NCBI GenBank assembly: GCA_029856045.1
Contig: JAHQWG010000035.1
Span: 1 to 64,000, forward strand
DNA: 64,000 bases
Direction of reading: 5' to 3'
Source: Promethearchaeia archaeon
GTDB lineage: Archaea; Asgardarchaeota; Lokiarchaeia; Sigyniarchaeales; SOKP01
Shown here: piece after piece, positions 16,461 to 26,115 of the stretch
How positions within the stretch are numbered: position 1 is the stretch's first letter
Layout of the letters: each line of letters starts with the position of its first letter
Program-made: the position numbers and the translations under genes
Notes under the pieces: model-generated
Told to the model about the DNA's origin: nothing
The model's input: only the letters and a program-made list of their open reading frames with translations
Database searches by the model: none

Positions 16461-17279
16461 ATGATTGAAGAATTAAACGATATTGCTTTATTTATTTTTG
16501 ATTTAGATGGAGTCATTTATCGAGGAGATGCCTTGATAAAACATTCAAATTTAATCATAAAGACTCTACGTAATAAAGGTATTGATGTAGTTTTTAATAC
16601 AAATAATTCCACAGCCACACGGGAGATGTATGTTAAAAAACTTAAAAACTTTGGAATTCAAACCATTAGAGAAGATATTTATACAAGTGCTTATATTACT
16701 GCTCAAAAATTGTCTAAAATAAAAAATAATTCAAATATTTTCATTATAGGAGAAATTGGGCTTAAATTGGAGTTAGAAGCTCAAGGACATAATGTTTTTA
16801 CTGATAATTCTCTCTCAGATGAGATTGATTTTGTGGTTGTTGGTTTAGATAGACATTTAACTTATGAAAAAGTGAGTATTGCTCAAGAATGTATATTGAA
16901 TTACGGAGCAAAATTTTATGCAACCAATTCAGATGCTACACTTCCAACAAAACAGGGAATCTTACCTGGAGCTGGAGTTATGGTTAAGGCAGTTGAGATC
17001 GCGACAGGTCATAAGCCGTTAGAGATCTTTGGAAAACCCCAGATTACGGGAATTGAGTTGATATTAGAGAAGTATGATACGCCTCCAGATAAAGCAGTAT
17101 TTGTAGGTGATAGATTAAATACGGATATTGTTGCTGGTAATCGAGCAAAGTTAAAAACAATTTTAGTCCTTACTGGAGTGACTAACAGGAAAATGCTGAA
17201 AAACATTAGCAGCGAATTGAGTACCCCAGATATTGTAATCAATACATTAAGCGATTTATTTATACATCAAAAGCTCTAA
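16461..17279 (+). CDS. HAD-superfamily phosphatase, subfamily IIA (NagD/PGP-like)
   Basis: The protein is 272 residues. FDLDGVIYRG at residues 13-22 holds the nucleophile Asp and general acid Asp. VFNTNNST is motif II, GKPQITGIELIL carries the motif III Lys, and VFVGDRLNTDIVAGNRA is motif IV. The C2-type cap between motifs II and III defines subfamily IIA (NagD, 4-nitrophenylphosphatase, phosphoglycolate phosphatase). Archaeal members dephosphorylate small sugar or glycol phosphates, and the precise substrate is not predictable. Monocistronic, with an AT-rich 5' region. Confidence 0.9.
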   Translation: MIEELNDIALFIFDLDGVIYRGDALIKHSNLIIKTLRNKGIDVVFNTNNSTATREMYVKKLKNFGIQTIREDIYTSAYITAQKLSKIKNNSNIFIIGEIGLKLELEAQGHNVFTDNSLSDEIDFVVVGLDRHLTYEKVSIAQECILNYGAKFYATNSDATLPTKQGILPGAGVMVKAVEIATGHKPLEIFGKPQITGIELILEKYDTPPDKAVFVGDRLNTDIVAGNRAKLKTILVLTGVTNRKMLKNISSELSTPDIVINTLSDLFIHQKL

Positions 17280-17407
17280 TTTCTTATTTTTATCTTTAAA
17301 GAAAATATTGGAACCGAAACGAAAATTTCCAATTTTAATAGTTTTTAAATAGTTAAAAGTTGTAGTAATGATCATAAAAATAATTATAATTTAATCGGGT
17401 TGGGATA

Positions 17408-17944
17408 TTGAGCATTAATGAATTTGAAATTGAAAAAACTAATGAAAAAATTAAAAACAGTAGAGAAGAATTAAATGCTTTAAGTGGATATGAAATTATT
17501 ACTGAATCCTTAATTCTAAAAGTATATGATGTATTCGGGCGCAATGCTCTTCTTAGTATATTATATCAAGTTGGAACAGCCCCAGGATTGTCAATTGCAA
17601 AAAGATTAAAAGAGAAATATAATAAGGAAGTATTTGGAATACTTGAATCCATTGAACTTCTACTTGGAGAATTAAAAGAATTTTACTCTGTTCAAATTAC
17701 AAACGTTGAAGAAGATGAGAAAAAAATTAGGTTTGTTATTTTCAATAAATGTTTTCTTCGGGATTCTTATAAACATCGTAAGAGATTGAAGCCCGGGAAA
17801 GCTTTTTGCAGAGTTAATAAAGGGTATTTTGAGAAAGCTTTAAAAGAAATGCTTGGAGAAACGGTTAAGAAAATAGAGATTAATTTTTTAGATGACAATG
17901 TTGAAAAGGATGTTTGTGAAGAAGAGATAATCTTCTTTAAGTAA
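17408..17944 (+). CDS. V4R/TRAPP-like small-ligand-binding domain protein
   Basis: This 178-residue protein begins at TTG 17408, as no ATG is available before residue ~150. The core matches the V4R (vinyl-4-reductase, Bet3-like) pattern: an N-terminal helical part (FGRNALLSILYQVGTAPGLSI and on), strands, then the signature end. In that end GKAFCRVNKGYFEKALKEML is followed by a helix/strand and a late cysteine (DVCEEEIIFF), like the 'C-x-x-x-x-G-x-x...CxFxI' close of V4R domains. V4R proteins bind hydrophobic ligands, and the related Bet3 fold builds TRAPP tethering complexes in eukaryotes. Assignment is by pattern and moderate. Confidence 0.55.
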   Translation: MSINEFEIEKTNEKIKNSREELNALSGYEIITESLILKVYDVFGRNALLSILYQVGTAPGLSIAKRLKEKYNKEVFGILESIELLLGELKEFYSVQITNVEEDEKKIRFVIFNKCFLRDSYKHRKRLKPGKAFCRVNKGYFEKALKEMLGETVKKIEINFLDDNVEKDVCEEEIIFFK

Positions 17945-17963
17945 ATTTTCTCTTAATTAATAT

Positions 17964-19364
17964 TTACTCCAAGAATCTACTATAATTATTGAGAAAATTC
18001 AAGTTAAAGATTTGAGCATCAATTAGAGAATCTAATTGTACGAATTCATTCGGTGCATGAGCAAAACCCCCGATCCCAAGGCCACCTACAATAAAATTTT
18101 TATTCAAATTGGTTTTAATAATACTTAAAGGGGCTGCTGCTGGGCTTAAAGGCCATATCTCAGGTTCCAAATTTATATCTTTACAAGTCTTTAAAAAAAC
18201 TTTGCTAATTGTAGAATCTATTGGAACTCGAGAACCTGAATATCCCATATTGTATTTTAAGTCGAATTTTGAAGCTGATTTTATAATAAATTTTTGTAAT
18301 TTATTTTTAATATCGTTAAAAATCTGTTCAGGGGATATATCATGGGCGAATCTAATATCTATGTTTGCCAATGCAGAATTAGCGACCATATTTTTATAAC
18401 CATTTTCCAAATATCCGGATTTTAACGAGGAAATATTAAAAGTTGGTTGAAAAAGATATTTCAAAAAAGCTGATTTGACATCGGAATCTATTATTCGATT
18501 AATACCTGCTTTATTAATAACATCATCCATACTGATTTTTTCAATTAAATTTTCAAAAATAACCTTCTCTGAGTTGTTATACTTATAAGGTTCAACTAAT
18601 ATTTTGATTTTAAATCCTGTTTCATCATAAAGTTTATTTAAAAATATGTTTAAATCTCTCGCTGGATTTGCTATAATATTACTAAACGCGGAGTGGGGTT
18701 CCTTATTTTCTGAATAAGCCTTTATTGATAAAGAGATAATGCCTTTATAACCCATTTTAATTACTGGTGTCTTATCCAAATTTTGTTTTGCAGAAGGGTA
18801 ATAACAATCAATACATTGCTTTAGTTTTGTTCTATTTTGATTCAGAAATTCACGGAATGTGGGAGAACCAATCTCTTCTTCTCCATCGAATACTAATATT
18901 AATGAAATTGGCAATAAATTTTCTCTTTTTAATATTTTTACAACGTTTAGGAACGTCATTAATGGAGTTTTCGAATTATATGCACCTCGGGCAATTATAC
19001 AGTCTCCTAATTTTTCTAAAGGGGGATTTAATTTTGAAATTTCAGCTGCAAAGGGGGGTGATATCCAATCCTTTTCCTTACTTATTGGTTGCGTGTCATA
19101 CATCATATAGATTAAAAGTTTTTCAGGACGATTTCCCTTTACTTCAGTAAAAATAGTAGGATTAATTTTATGCTCAAAAATATTTATCTCTTCACAAAAC
19201 TCAGAAATATAATTAATGATGAATTTTTTTGCTTGCTTAATCCCATTTGAATTTAAAGAATAACTTGGAATTCGTAAAAATTCTTGTAAATCATTAGTTA
19301 TGAATAGAGCGTTTTCTTCCTGAATTTGGTTTCGAATATTTTCTAAATTAATACTATTAGACAC
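17964..19364 (-). CDS. M20-family metallopeptidase (ArgE/DapE/carboxypeptidase-like)
   Basis: The product is 466 residues. MYDTQPISKEKDW corresponds to the first metal motif (HxDxx in the family). Here the usual His is replaced by Tyr, while the Asp is kept. LVFDGEEEIGSPTF carries the catalytic Glu pair, and a dimerisation/lid domain occupies the middle (IKAYSENKEPHSAFSN and on). The late metal His is visible in GGFAHAPNEFVQL. Such enzymes split dipeptides or N-acyl amino acids. It starts at GTG 19364. The Tyr-for-His change in the first motif is unusual and could alter metal binding. Confidence 0.85.
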   Translation of the reverse strand: MSNSINLENIRNQIQEENALFITNDLQEFLRIPSYSLNSNGIKQAKKFIINYISEFCEEINIFEHKINPTIFTEVKGNRPEKLLIYMMYDTQPISKEKDWISPPFAAEISKLNPPLEKLGDCIIARGAYNSKTPLMTFLNVVKILKRENLLPISLILVFDGEEEIGSPTFREFLNQNRTKLKQCIDCYYPSAKQNLDKTPVIKMGYKGIISLSIKAYSENKEPHSAFSNIIANPARDLNIFLNKLYDETGFKIKILVEPYKYNNSEKVIFENLIEKISMDDVINKAGINRIIDSDVKSAFLKYLFQPTFNISSLKSGYLENGYKNMVANSALANIDIRFAHDISPEQIFNDIKNKLQKFIIKSASKFDLKYNMGYSGSRVPIDSTISKVFLKTCKDINLEPEIWPLSPAAAPLSIIKTNLNKNFIVGGLGIGGFAHAPNEFVQLDSLIDAQIFNLNFLNNYSRFLE

Positions 19365-19490
19365 GTTCTGATGACCTTAATTTATAGATAAATATCTATT
19401 AATTTTATACAATTAAAAAATGATTCAAAATAAAATAAAAAAATTTTTTGAATAATAAAATATTTGTATTTTGAAAAAGAAGAATAAGAA

Positions 19491-20720
19491 TTAATAATTT
19501 ACTTTCTTTCTTTTTTGAAATAATTCCTTTAATTCATTTAATACTGTCGTTCGAGTACTTTGGGAATCATTTTCGGTTGCAATAGGTTGTTCTGGTTCAG
19601 GGGTTGTCATTCCTTCTTGAAACCGATTTTCTAAAACATCAAGTCTTTGATTTATTCGATCAAATTCAACCATAACGTTTTCAGAGAGTCGAATAACTGC
19701 GGTTAAAGTGCTGTCTAGAATCTTCCCAAGCCCTTCCACTTTTTCTAAGGTTGGATCGGTTAGAGATTGCTGATCTCTTAATACATCTTTGAGAAATTTT
19801 GCGAATTCTGGTTGTGAACTAACAAGATCGTAAATTGAGCTTGTATAAACATCGAACTCTAAATTGCGCTCTTTTAATAGATCATTTATCCCTATTGTGG
19901 CCATCTCAACATTTAATTGAAATTCGGGGGTTTCCCTTAAATCAGGATCTGATTTGTGAATGAATACAATGATGTACGGTTGTTCCTCAAAAGTATTAAG
20001 TATTTCTAATATTTGAGAAAAGTATTTAAAGGATTCATCAAATTTATCTGCGTCTTGTACATCTATCACATATAATACAAGTTGTGTTTGCATAAAATAT
20101 TTCTCTGGTTCTTTTAAATACATCTTTCGATATATTTCCTGACCTCCGAAATCCCATATGAGGAGTGTGAGATCTTTTGTCTCTACTATTCTTCTTTTCA
20201 CTTTTTTTGTAGGTTTCAATTTACTTAATTCTTGGATTCCTAAACGTCCTCCAAACCTACTTAATATAGCTGTCTTACCTGCATTTTCTAGTCCCACACA
20301 AATAATTTTAGTTTCTTTCTTCTTAATTGGTTGTTTCTTTTTCGCTGTTCGAACAATAACATCACTTATTATTATCCCTTTCTTTAATTTTGTTTCAAGG
20401 TTAGGAATTTTTTCAGTAAGTATATCAATTTGTTTTCGCATTTTTTCAACGATTTTAGCTTGTTTAATTGGATCTTCGGTGGCATCAAGAGAAAATAATT
20501 GGTCGAATGGCTTTTCTTTATCTAATTTACTTAAATCTTCAATAACATTAATGTCAAATAGTTTTGAAATGATTTTTGTATCATTTTTAGTGAAAAATTT
20601 ATACGTAAATATTGGTAATTTTGCTAAATCCCCAATTGATTTAATTTCTTTGAGATTAAGAAAGTTTTTATCAAAATATTTTAAAAATGGTACAATAGAC
20701 TCTTTGGACTCTTTACTCAT
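19491..20720 (-). CDS. Arf/Rag-like small GTPase with helical N-terminal domain and C-terminal coil
   Basis: The protein is 409 residues. The G domain spans ~138-315: G1 CVGLENAGKTAIL (143-150 core), G3 WDFGGQE (Gln retained) at 189-195, G4 HKSD at 255-258 and G5-like YTSSIYD. WDFGGQ and HKSD are typical of Arf and Rag/Gtr relatives. Residues ~20-80 hold two helix-hairpin-like units, SIGDLAKLPIF and VIEDLSKLDK, resembling HhH repeats. Residues ~85-115 and ~325-375 look like coiled coil. No lipid-anchor cysteine lies at the end. Probably a molecular switch on membranes or a scaffold. Asgard genomes are rich in such GTPases with extra domains. It is divergent from the TFB gene. Confidence 0.85.
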   Translation of the reverse strand: MSKESKESIVPFLKYFDKNFLNLKEIKSIGDLAKLPIFTYKFFTKNDTKIISKLFDINVIEDLSKLDKEKPFDQLFSLDATEDPIKQAKIVEKMRKQIDILTEKIPNLETKLKKGIIISDVIVRTAKKKQPIKKKETKIICVGLENAGKTAILSRFGGRLGIQELSKLKPTKKVKRRIVETKDLTLLIWDFGGQEIYRKMYLKEPEKYFMQTQLVLYVIDVQDADKFDESFKYFSQILEILNTFEEQPYIIVFIHKSDPDLRETPEFQLNVEMATIGINDLLKERNLEFDVYTSSIYDLVSSQPEFAKFLKDVLRDQQSLTDPTLEKVEGLGKILDSTLTAVIRLSENVMVEFDRINQRLDVLENRFQEGMTTPEPEQPIATENDSQSTRTTVLNELKELFQKRKKVNY

Positions 20721-21042
20721 AATATATAATCATTTTTTTAATATTTTTAATATTTTTTTAATGTTATTTAATTTTTATATTAATTTTAAAACTAAATTTT
20801 TACCGCCTATATTATATAATGATATTAATATATTTTAATCACTCTTTAAAAGATATTAATAATAATTCAGACAATTGATCAGTAAAAAAAGAAGTTCTTG
20901 GGATTAAAGATAAAAGATTAAATATAAAATTATTTTTATATTTAGTTTTTTAAGTAAATTATTAAGTTTTTTTTCTAAAATTATAAATATTTAAACTCTC
21001 ATTTTATTGTTATTGAAACCTCCAATAAAATCTAACACTTCT
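20721..21042. other. Divergent promoter region between the GTPase and TFB genes
   Basis: I find no gene here. The region is extremely AT-rich, with a repeated TTTTTAATA pattern at 20727-20760 next to the GTPase start. A TATA-like stretch, TATAAATATTTAAA (20982-20995), lies about 50 bases ahead of the TFB ATG. It presumably holds promoters for both genes. Confidence 0.4.
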
Positions 21043-21975
21043 ATGAATAAAAAAGATCTCAAACAAAATGACGATTTTTTTGACCAGAACGAAGAGCCTT
21101 GTTGCGATTCAGTTAAATTAATTGAGGAAAATGGTTATGTTGTGTGTTTAAACTGTGGATGTGTGTATTATCAAATTTTTGATGATTCCCCTCGAAGAGC
21201 GTTTACTCAAGAAGAAGTAAGAAAACGTAAGAAGAATGAACCAGTTTATAGTCCCATTGGCCCACGTACAGTCATAAAAGGTCAGAGAGATGCACGAGGC
21301 ATATTATTAACGCCTAAATACAAATCACAGTTTAATAGACTTGCTAAAATTCATCGATCCCTTACTACTAGCTTTGAAAGAAACTTATGGATAGCATTGC
21401 CTAATTTACAAAGACTCCAAAAAGTATTAGGCATTCCAGACACAGTAGCAGAGGACAGTCTTAGGATCTACACCTACACCGTTAAAGAAAAGCTTACTAT
21501 GGGTCGTAGTATAGATACATTACTTACCGCTTCAATTTTTGCAGCACTTCGTGTTCATGGGATTCCTAGAACGATTGATGAAATTGTAAAAATTGCACAA
21601 TTGCCCAAGAAAAAGGTTGTGAAAGCTTATCGTCTCATATTTATGGAAGTACTGCCTAAATTAAATTTAAAAGTTCAATATTTCGATCCTGAGCGATATG
21701 TAGATAAATTCATTGAAGATCTACATTTATCCATGAAAGTAAGGAATTATGCAATTGATATTATTGAAAGGGCTAAAAAGAATGGATTTATAATTGCTGG
21801 AAAAGATCCTAAAGGGATATCATGTGCAGCTATCTACCTTGGAGCAAAGAAATATAATGAGCCGCGCACTCAAAAAGAGATTGCAGATTTATCTAACATT
21901 ACTGAAGTTACTTTGCGTATGAGATGCAAGGACCTTCTCAAATTTGCATTTTCGGTATTAAAATCAAAAAATTGA
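21043..21975 (+). CDS. tfb: Transcription initiation factor TFB (TFIIB homologue)
   Basis: From ATG 21043 the protein has 310 residues (a TTG 36 bases earlier is the only extension). It contains a zinc-ribbon-like start (EPCCDSVKLIEENGYVVCLN), then RRAFTQEEVRKRKK and the B-reader/linker. Two cyclin repeats follow, with LTMGRSIDTLLTASIFAALR and KDPKGISCAAIYLGAKKYN as the repeat signatures, then REVTLRMR-like NITEVTLRMRCKDLL. TFB binds TBP-DNA and places RNA polymerase. The first half of the zinc ribbon reads C-C-D-S in place of the usual C-x-x-C-G-S, so this may be one of several TFB paralogues. No TBP gene is in the window. Confidence 0.93.
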   Translation: MNKKDLKQNDDFFDQNEEPCCDSVKLIEENGYVVCLNCGCVYYQIFDDSPRRAFTQEEVRKRKKNEPVYSPIGPRTVIKGQRDARGILLTPKYKSQFNRLAKIHRSLTTSFERNLWIALPNLQRLQKVLGIPDTVAEDSLRIYTYTVKEKLTMGRSIDTLLTASIFAALRVHGIPRTIDEIVKIAQLPKKKVVKAYRLIFMEVLPKLNLKVQYFDPERYVDKFIEDLHLSMKVRNYAIDIIERAKKNGFIIAGKDPKGISCAAIYLGAKKYNEPRTQKEIADLSNITEVTLRMRCKDLLKFAFSVLKSKN

Positions 21976-22013
21976 GAAGTCTTACACATTAATTAGATAT
22001 TATTATCTGTAAC

Positions 22014-25000
22014 CTAAGAAATAAGAATCATTTCCTCTTCAAATAGAGGTAAGATATTTCCTCCCAAAAATTTAATTCCCATTTCATACAATCCCTTATC
22101 CCCCATTAAATTTGCTTCAATTAGAAAGGAAAGTATTAAAATATAGAATGAATCTTTTATTAATTTTTTTGAAATTCCCAATGGATCAAGAATTTTTTCC
22201 AATTCTATTTTGATTGATTGAAGAGATTGATCTGTTTTAAATAAACACAGTCCCCATAAAAGTAAATTTAAACCTGCATTTTCAAAATCTTTTCGCTTAA
22301 TAAGTACTGTTGCAACGTGGAGATACTTGTTTGCCGCTTCTTTAAAAGTGTTATTATTTAATAGATCTAAGATCTCATTATAATATCTTCTTCTTAAAGC
22401 ACTTCTTTTTTTAAGGACTTCGTTTACGGTTCGTTTTACATCTATTTGTTTTTGTTTTAACTTTTCAAAATTTTGTTCTAAGAGGATCTTCTTTTTATCT
22501 ATTTCTGCTTTTTCTTTACGTAAAATATCAGCATTTATCTCTTCTCCCTTTTGAATAGAAGGTTGTTCAATTTTTTCCCCACTAATTTCTATTATTTTTC
22601 TTTCTATTTTCATTTCTGGAGTTTTTATATCAATATCTTCTCCTAGATATAAACTTAATACTAATTTTTCTATTTCGAAGAGTGGGAGAGTTTTCATGAA
22701 ACCAATAGCTTCTTTAATTCTTTTTTCATCTTTGTATTTCCTCATTTCTATAATATATTCAATAATTTTCACCGGAAATGTTTCGAATAGTATTTTGATA
22801 TATTCTTTCAATTCTTTTCTAATAGAATTTATAAAAATTGGAATCTTTTCGAATTGATTTTCTTTTAATAAAATTAAACATGCAACCGCGATGGATATCG
22901 CACTTAAATTATATTTTTTAATTTTCGTTAACCTAATAGCAACATCCTTATAAGCGGCAATTGAATCTTCATATTCTCTCTTATTAAGTAACATAAGAGG
23001 TGTTTGAAAATAAGTTCTTTTTAATCCTTTTCTCGATTTGAACTGTCCTTCAAGTTCATTTAAAGCTTCTTTAGCTTTTTGTTTTAATATTGATAATTTT
23101 TCTTTTAAAAGCTCTCCTTTAACTACTTGTTCTGCTTTTTCAGCTTTTATTGCACTTCTTTCTGATTCTATTTTATGGATTTTTTTACTAATGATTTTTG
23201 AATATTTTTTATTCTCAATTCTTTGATTGTAAGTATTTGCAAGACTTAAATCTTCTAAAAAAATATAAGTTTCAGCAATTTTTTTATATATCTCATCAAA
23301 ATTTATTTTTTTATTATCCAAATATGATGATGAGATATATAATGCCTGTTGGATTAGAGAGAGCGATGATTTTATACCTTTTCTGTTTTCATTATTTTCA
23401 ATTTTTTTTAATGCGTGTTTTTTTAATAATTCAATATAAAATTCAGAAAATTTTGTTGAACCCTCATAAATCATTAGAGATCTATAAATTCTTAATAATT
23501 TTTCAAGATCATTTTCAAATTTTGAATATCCACCCTTTTCATAAATTGATTCTATTGATTTAATAATTTGAAGTAATTTTCCTTGAAAATACCTTTTCTT
23601 TGTGATTCTTTTTAAAGACTTAGAGTGATAAATAAATTCAGGTAGATAATTCCCTTCAATTAGAATATTTAATGCTTGAATATTAACATCATCAGATAAA
23701 TCGTCTTCTCCAAAATGCTTTAATAATTGAGAATGCTCTAATAATCCATTAGCTCCTTGCATTATTTTTCCCTTAGAAACATGATGATTTGCTAAATCAA
23801 TTGCTTCTTTACTAATATTTAAAAAGATATTTTTTTCTGCTTTAACATATTCTTTTAGGATTTCAACTCCATGTTCAATAAATTCTTCTTGTTCCTTTTT
23901 TTTCCGTGCTTTATCACTATCCTCAACTTCAGAAACAAATTCTGTTAATTTTTTCTTTAAATCCAAAGAATTTAATTCATTAATTAAAAGGCTAACCATA
24001 TTAAAATTAAGAACTTCTGCAAAAGAACGTACTAATTTTTCTAATTGATTATCTAAATTATCTCTTTCAAGATTAAATGTATTACAAATATTAACAATCT
24101 CATCATATGTCTCTTTGGCACTATAAATATCATCTTTTTTAATTTTATCTTTAAAGATTAGGATTAATGCTTCTCCAAGTTTTTTAACTATTTTCTCTAA
24201 ATCTTCGAACAACCCTTCTTTTTGATACATATTTGTTGATAAGTATAATTGTTCTTTTGCAGTATCTAACTTATTTATCGAGATCAAATAATCTACAGAA
24301 GCATTTATTTTATCTGTTATTTCATTTAATATATCTTTTTTATCCTTCCTGTTCATTTTTTGGCAAATAATAAAAGCATTTTCGACTTTCGTTGCTGAAA
24401 CCCATGAATAAACGGCATATTTATATGCTTGTTGAATTATCTCTTTATCTTCTAATTCTATAGAAGCCCAATTTCCAGCAGTTTCATATTGTTTTGCAGC
24501 TTCATCGAAATTATTTTTATTAAAAAGTCGATTTCCATATGCAATCATATTTTCAACGTAATACCTTTTAAATAAGAGACTTTTCTCATGATCAATCTCT
24601 TCTAGAACATCTGATGCTTCTAAATATCTATATGCTTTTGAATATAAGAAAGATGCTTGCTCCCCATATATAAAAAAATCATCCATGCTATATATATTAG
24701 CAACTCTGGCTGCACATTCTGCAGCTCTTGCAGATTCATAATATTTACTTTCTTGATAAAAGGTGTTTGCTTGAGAGATAAAAATAGAAAGCCGCATCCA
24801 AGCATTTTCTACATTGATTGGGATTTTACTTGTAATCATTGATTCTGTAAGTGTGCTCAGCACTTTGTAAAATTGATTTGGGGGCAAATTAATAAAACTT
24901 TCATAGGTGGGATAATTTTTCCAAACTCCTTCTAACAATATATTTGAAGAGATTGTTATAATTCGACTAGCACTATAAAAAAAGATAATTATAGGGATGC

Positions 25001-25289
25001 CTCTTCTTACATCTGAAATAATTTCTGATAAAAGTTCAAATAAATCCCACTCCCTTTTTTCCATCGGGTTGAGAAAATAAATTATTCCATCAACATTAGG
25101 AATAATTTCATCAAAATCTGCTGTAAGTTTTGCCACAACATCAATTTCTAAATTACATATATTATCAAAAACTTTTATTTCTTTATAACACTCATAGATG
25201 TCTTCCTGATCTTTTCCATCTTCGACACCCGTATTCATTATATATGGTATTGAACTTTCCGGTGTACCTAGGACAAGAATACGGAACAT
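22014..25289 (-). CDS. Large helical-repeat scaffold with a GTPase-like N-terminal domain
   Basis: The protein is 1,091 residues. The N-terminus, MFRILVLGTPESSIPYIMNT, resembles the first strand of a small GTPase, but the P-loop Gly-Lys-Ser/Thr is missing. Later strands are recognisable (VDGIIYFLNP, IPIIIFFYSA), so residues 1-~160 look like a pseudo-GTPase. From ~165 on, helix pairs of TPR/alpha-SNAP type dominate, for example FYQESKYYESARAAECAARV and FNKNNFDEAAKQYETAGNWA. Charged coils sit around 690-750 and 925-960. Two similar ~85-residue blocks occur near 755-845 and 950-1040. No membrane helix. Such proteins usually serve as assembly or tethering platforms. I know of no named family, and the role is unknown. 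Confidence 0.75.
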   Translation of the reverse strand: MFRILVLGTPESSIPYIMNTGVEDGKDQEDIYECYKEIKVFDNICNLEIDVVAKLTADFDEIIPNVDGIIYFLNPMEKREWDLFELLSEIISDVRRGIPIIIFFYSASRIITISSNILLEGVWKNYPTYESFINLPPNQFYKVLSTLTESMITSKIPINVENAWMRLSIFISQANTFYQESKYYESARAAECAARVANIYSMDDFFIYGEQASFLYSKAYRYLEASDVLEEIDHEKSLLFKRYYVENMIAYGNRLFNKNNFDEAAKQYETAGNWASIELEDKEIIQQAYKYAVYSWVSATKVENAFIICQKMNRKDKKDILNEITDKINASVDYLISINKLDTAKEQLYLSTNMYQKEGLFEDLEKIVKKLGEALILIFKDKIKKDDIYSAKETYDEIVNICNTFNLERDNLDNQLEKLVRSFAEVLNFNMVSLLINELNSLDLKKKLTEFVSEVEDSDKARKKKEQEEFIEHGVEILKEYVKAEKNIFLNISKEAIDLANHHVSKGKIMQGANGLLEHSQLLKHFGEDDLSDDVNIQALNILIEGNYLPEFIYHSKSLKRITKKRYFQGKLLQIIKSIESIYEKGGYSKFENDLEKLLRIYRSLMIYEGSTKFSEFYIELLKKHALKKIENNENRKGIKSSLSLIQQALYISSSYLDNKKINFDEIYKKIAETYIFLEDLSLANTYNQRIENKKYSKIISKKIHKIESERSAIKAEKAEQVVKGELLKEKLSILKQKAKEALNELEGQFKSRKGLKRTYFQTPLMLLNKREYEDSIAAYKDVAIRLTKIKKYNLSAISIAVACLILLKENQFEKIPIFINSIRKELKEYIKILFETFPVKIIEYIIEMRKYKDEKRIKEAIGFMKTLPLFEIEKLVLSLYLGEDIDIKTPEMKIERKIIEISGEKIEQPSIQKGEEINADILRKEKAEIDKKKILLEQNFEKLKQKQIDVKRTVNEVLKKRSALRRRYYNEILDLLNNNTFKEAANKYLHVATVLIKRKDFENAGLNLLLWGLCLFKTDQSLQSIKIELEKILDPLGISKKLIKDSFYILILSFLIEANLMGDKGLYEMGIKFLGGNILPLFEEEMILIS

Positions 25290-25437
25290 ATATCGAATTT
25301 TTTATCACCTAATATCTGAGTTATATTTACAAGGAGAAAAATATTATGAGATCTTCAATACCTTTAATACTTTTTTTGATTTCTAAATTTTTAAATTTAA
25401 TCATATATTTTATTTTTTAATTCGGGGTTTCGATTTT

Positions 25438-26115
25438 ATGAGTCATTCTGAGTCAAACATAGATCTCATTGATAGAAATTATAAAATCATTAAACATCGA
25501 ATGATCGTCCAAATGAATGATGCGATTAATAGAGGGAAAAATTTAATTAATATAGAGCTAAATATGGGAATATTTAATTTTATTACAAAGCCATTCATAA
25601 ATGCTTTTTATAGTTACTGGTCCAAGAAAGAATTAAAAGAAGGAACTTTAAAACAAATTGAAATTACATTAGATTCAGCTAAACTCTTGATTTTAAATGG
25701 AAATACTCCAGAATTTTTTAACAAAATAATAGAGGAGAGTTTTCCAATTTATTTATCGGGAGATCAAACAGATCTACAATGCAAAAAGAATCATAAAAAT
25801 TATTCCAAATTGAGAGAAATCAATAAAAAGGCTTATATTGCACAAGTTAAAGGAGCAGTAGAGATGTTAAAAATAACAGGAAATGTTCAATGTTATGATG
25901 ATTTGGTAAGATTTGCATTTAAAGATAGGGAGAGTGCTTATAATTCTCTTTCTGAACAATTAGAATTTACTAATGAATGTATTAAAATAGTAGAAGGGGA
26001 TCCATCAATTTTAACTGTCCCCACAGCTAAGGGTTTAATCCTTAAAGTTTTAAGAAAAGGTTTTGAGCAAACAAAACTAAACCTAAATAAAGATTTAGAT
26101 GAAACTTTTAAATAA
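25438..26115 (+). CDS. Helical protein of unknown function
   Basis: The product is 225 residues, largely helical, without signal peptide. A moderately hydrophobic segment (FNFITKPFINAFYSYWSKKE) is the only membrane-like part. The C-terminal half has MLKITGNVQCYDDLVRFAFK and TAKGLILKVLRKGFEQTK. The last 17 bases overlap the start of the membrane-protein gene at 26099 in another frame, a sign of translational coupling. I recognise no family. It is divergent from the large scaffold gene across 148 AT-rich bases. Confidence 0.6.
   Translation: MSHSESNIDLIDRNYKIIKHRMIVQMNDAINRGKNLINIELNMGIFNFITKPFINAFYSYWSKKELKEGTLKQIEITLDSAKLLILNGNTPEFFNKIIEESFPIYLSGDQTDLQCKKNHKNYSKLREINKKAYIAQVKGAVEMLKITGNVQCYDDLVRFAFKDRESAYNSLSEQLEFTNECIKIVEGDPSILTVPTAKGLILKVLRKGFEQTKLNLNKDLDETFK

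Noticed and set aside
20158-20838. A 226-codon plus-strand frame opposite the GTPase gene
   Set aside because: Its product is hydrophobic and without motifs, while the minus strand has a full GTPase motif set. It is an antisense shadow.
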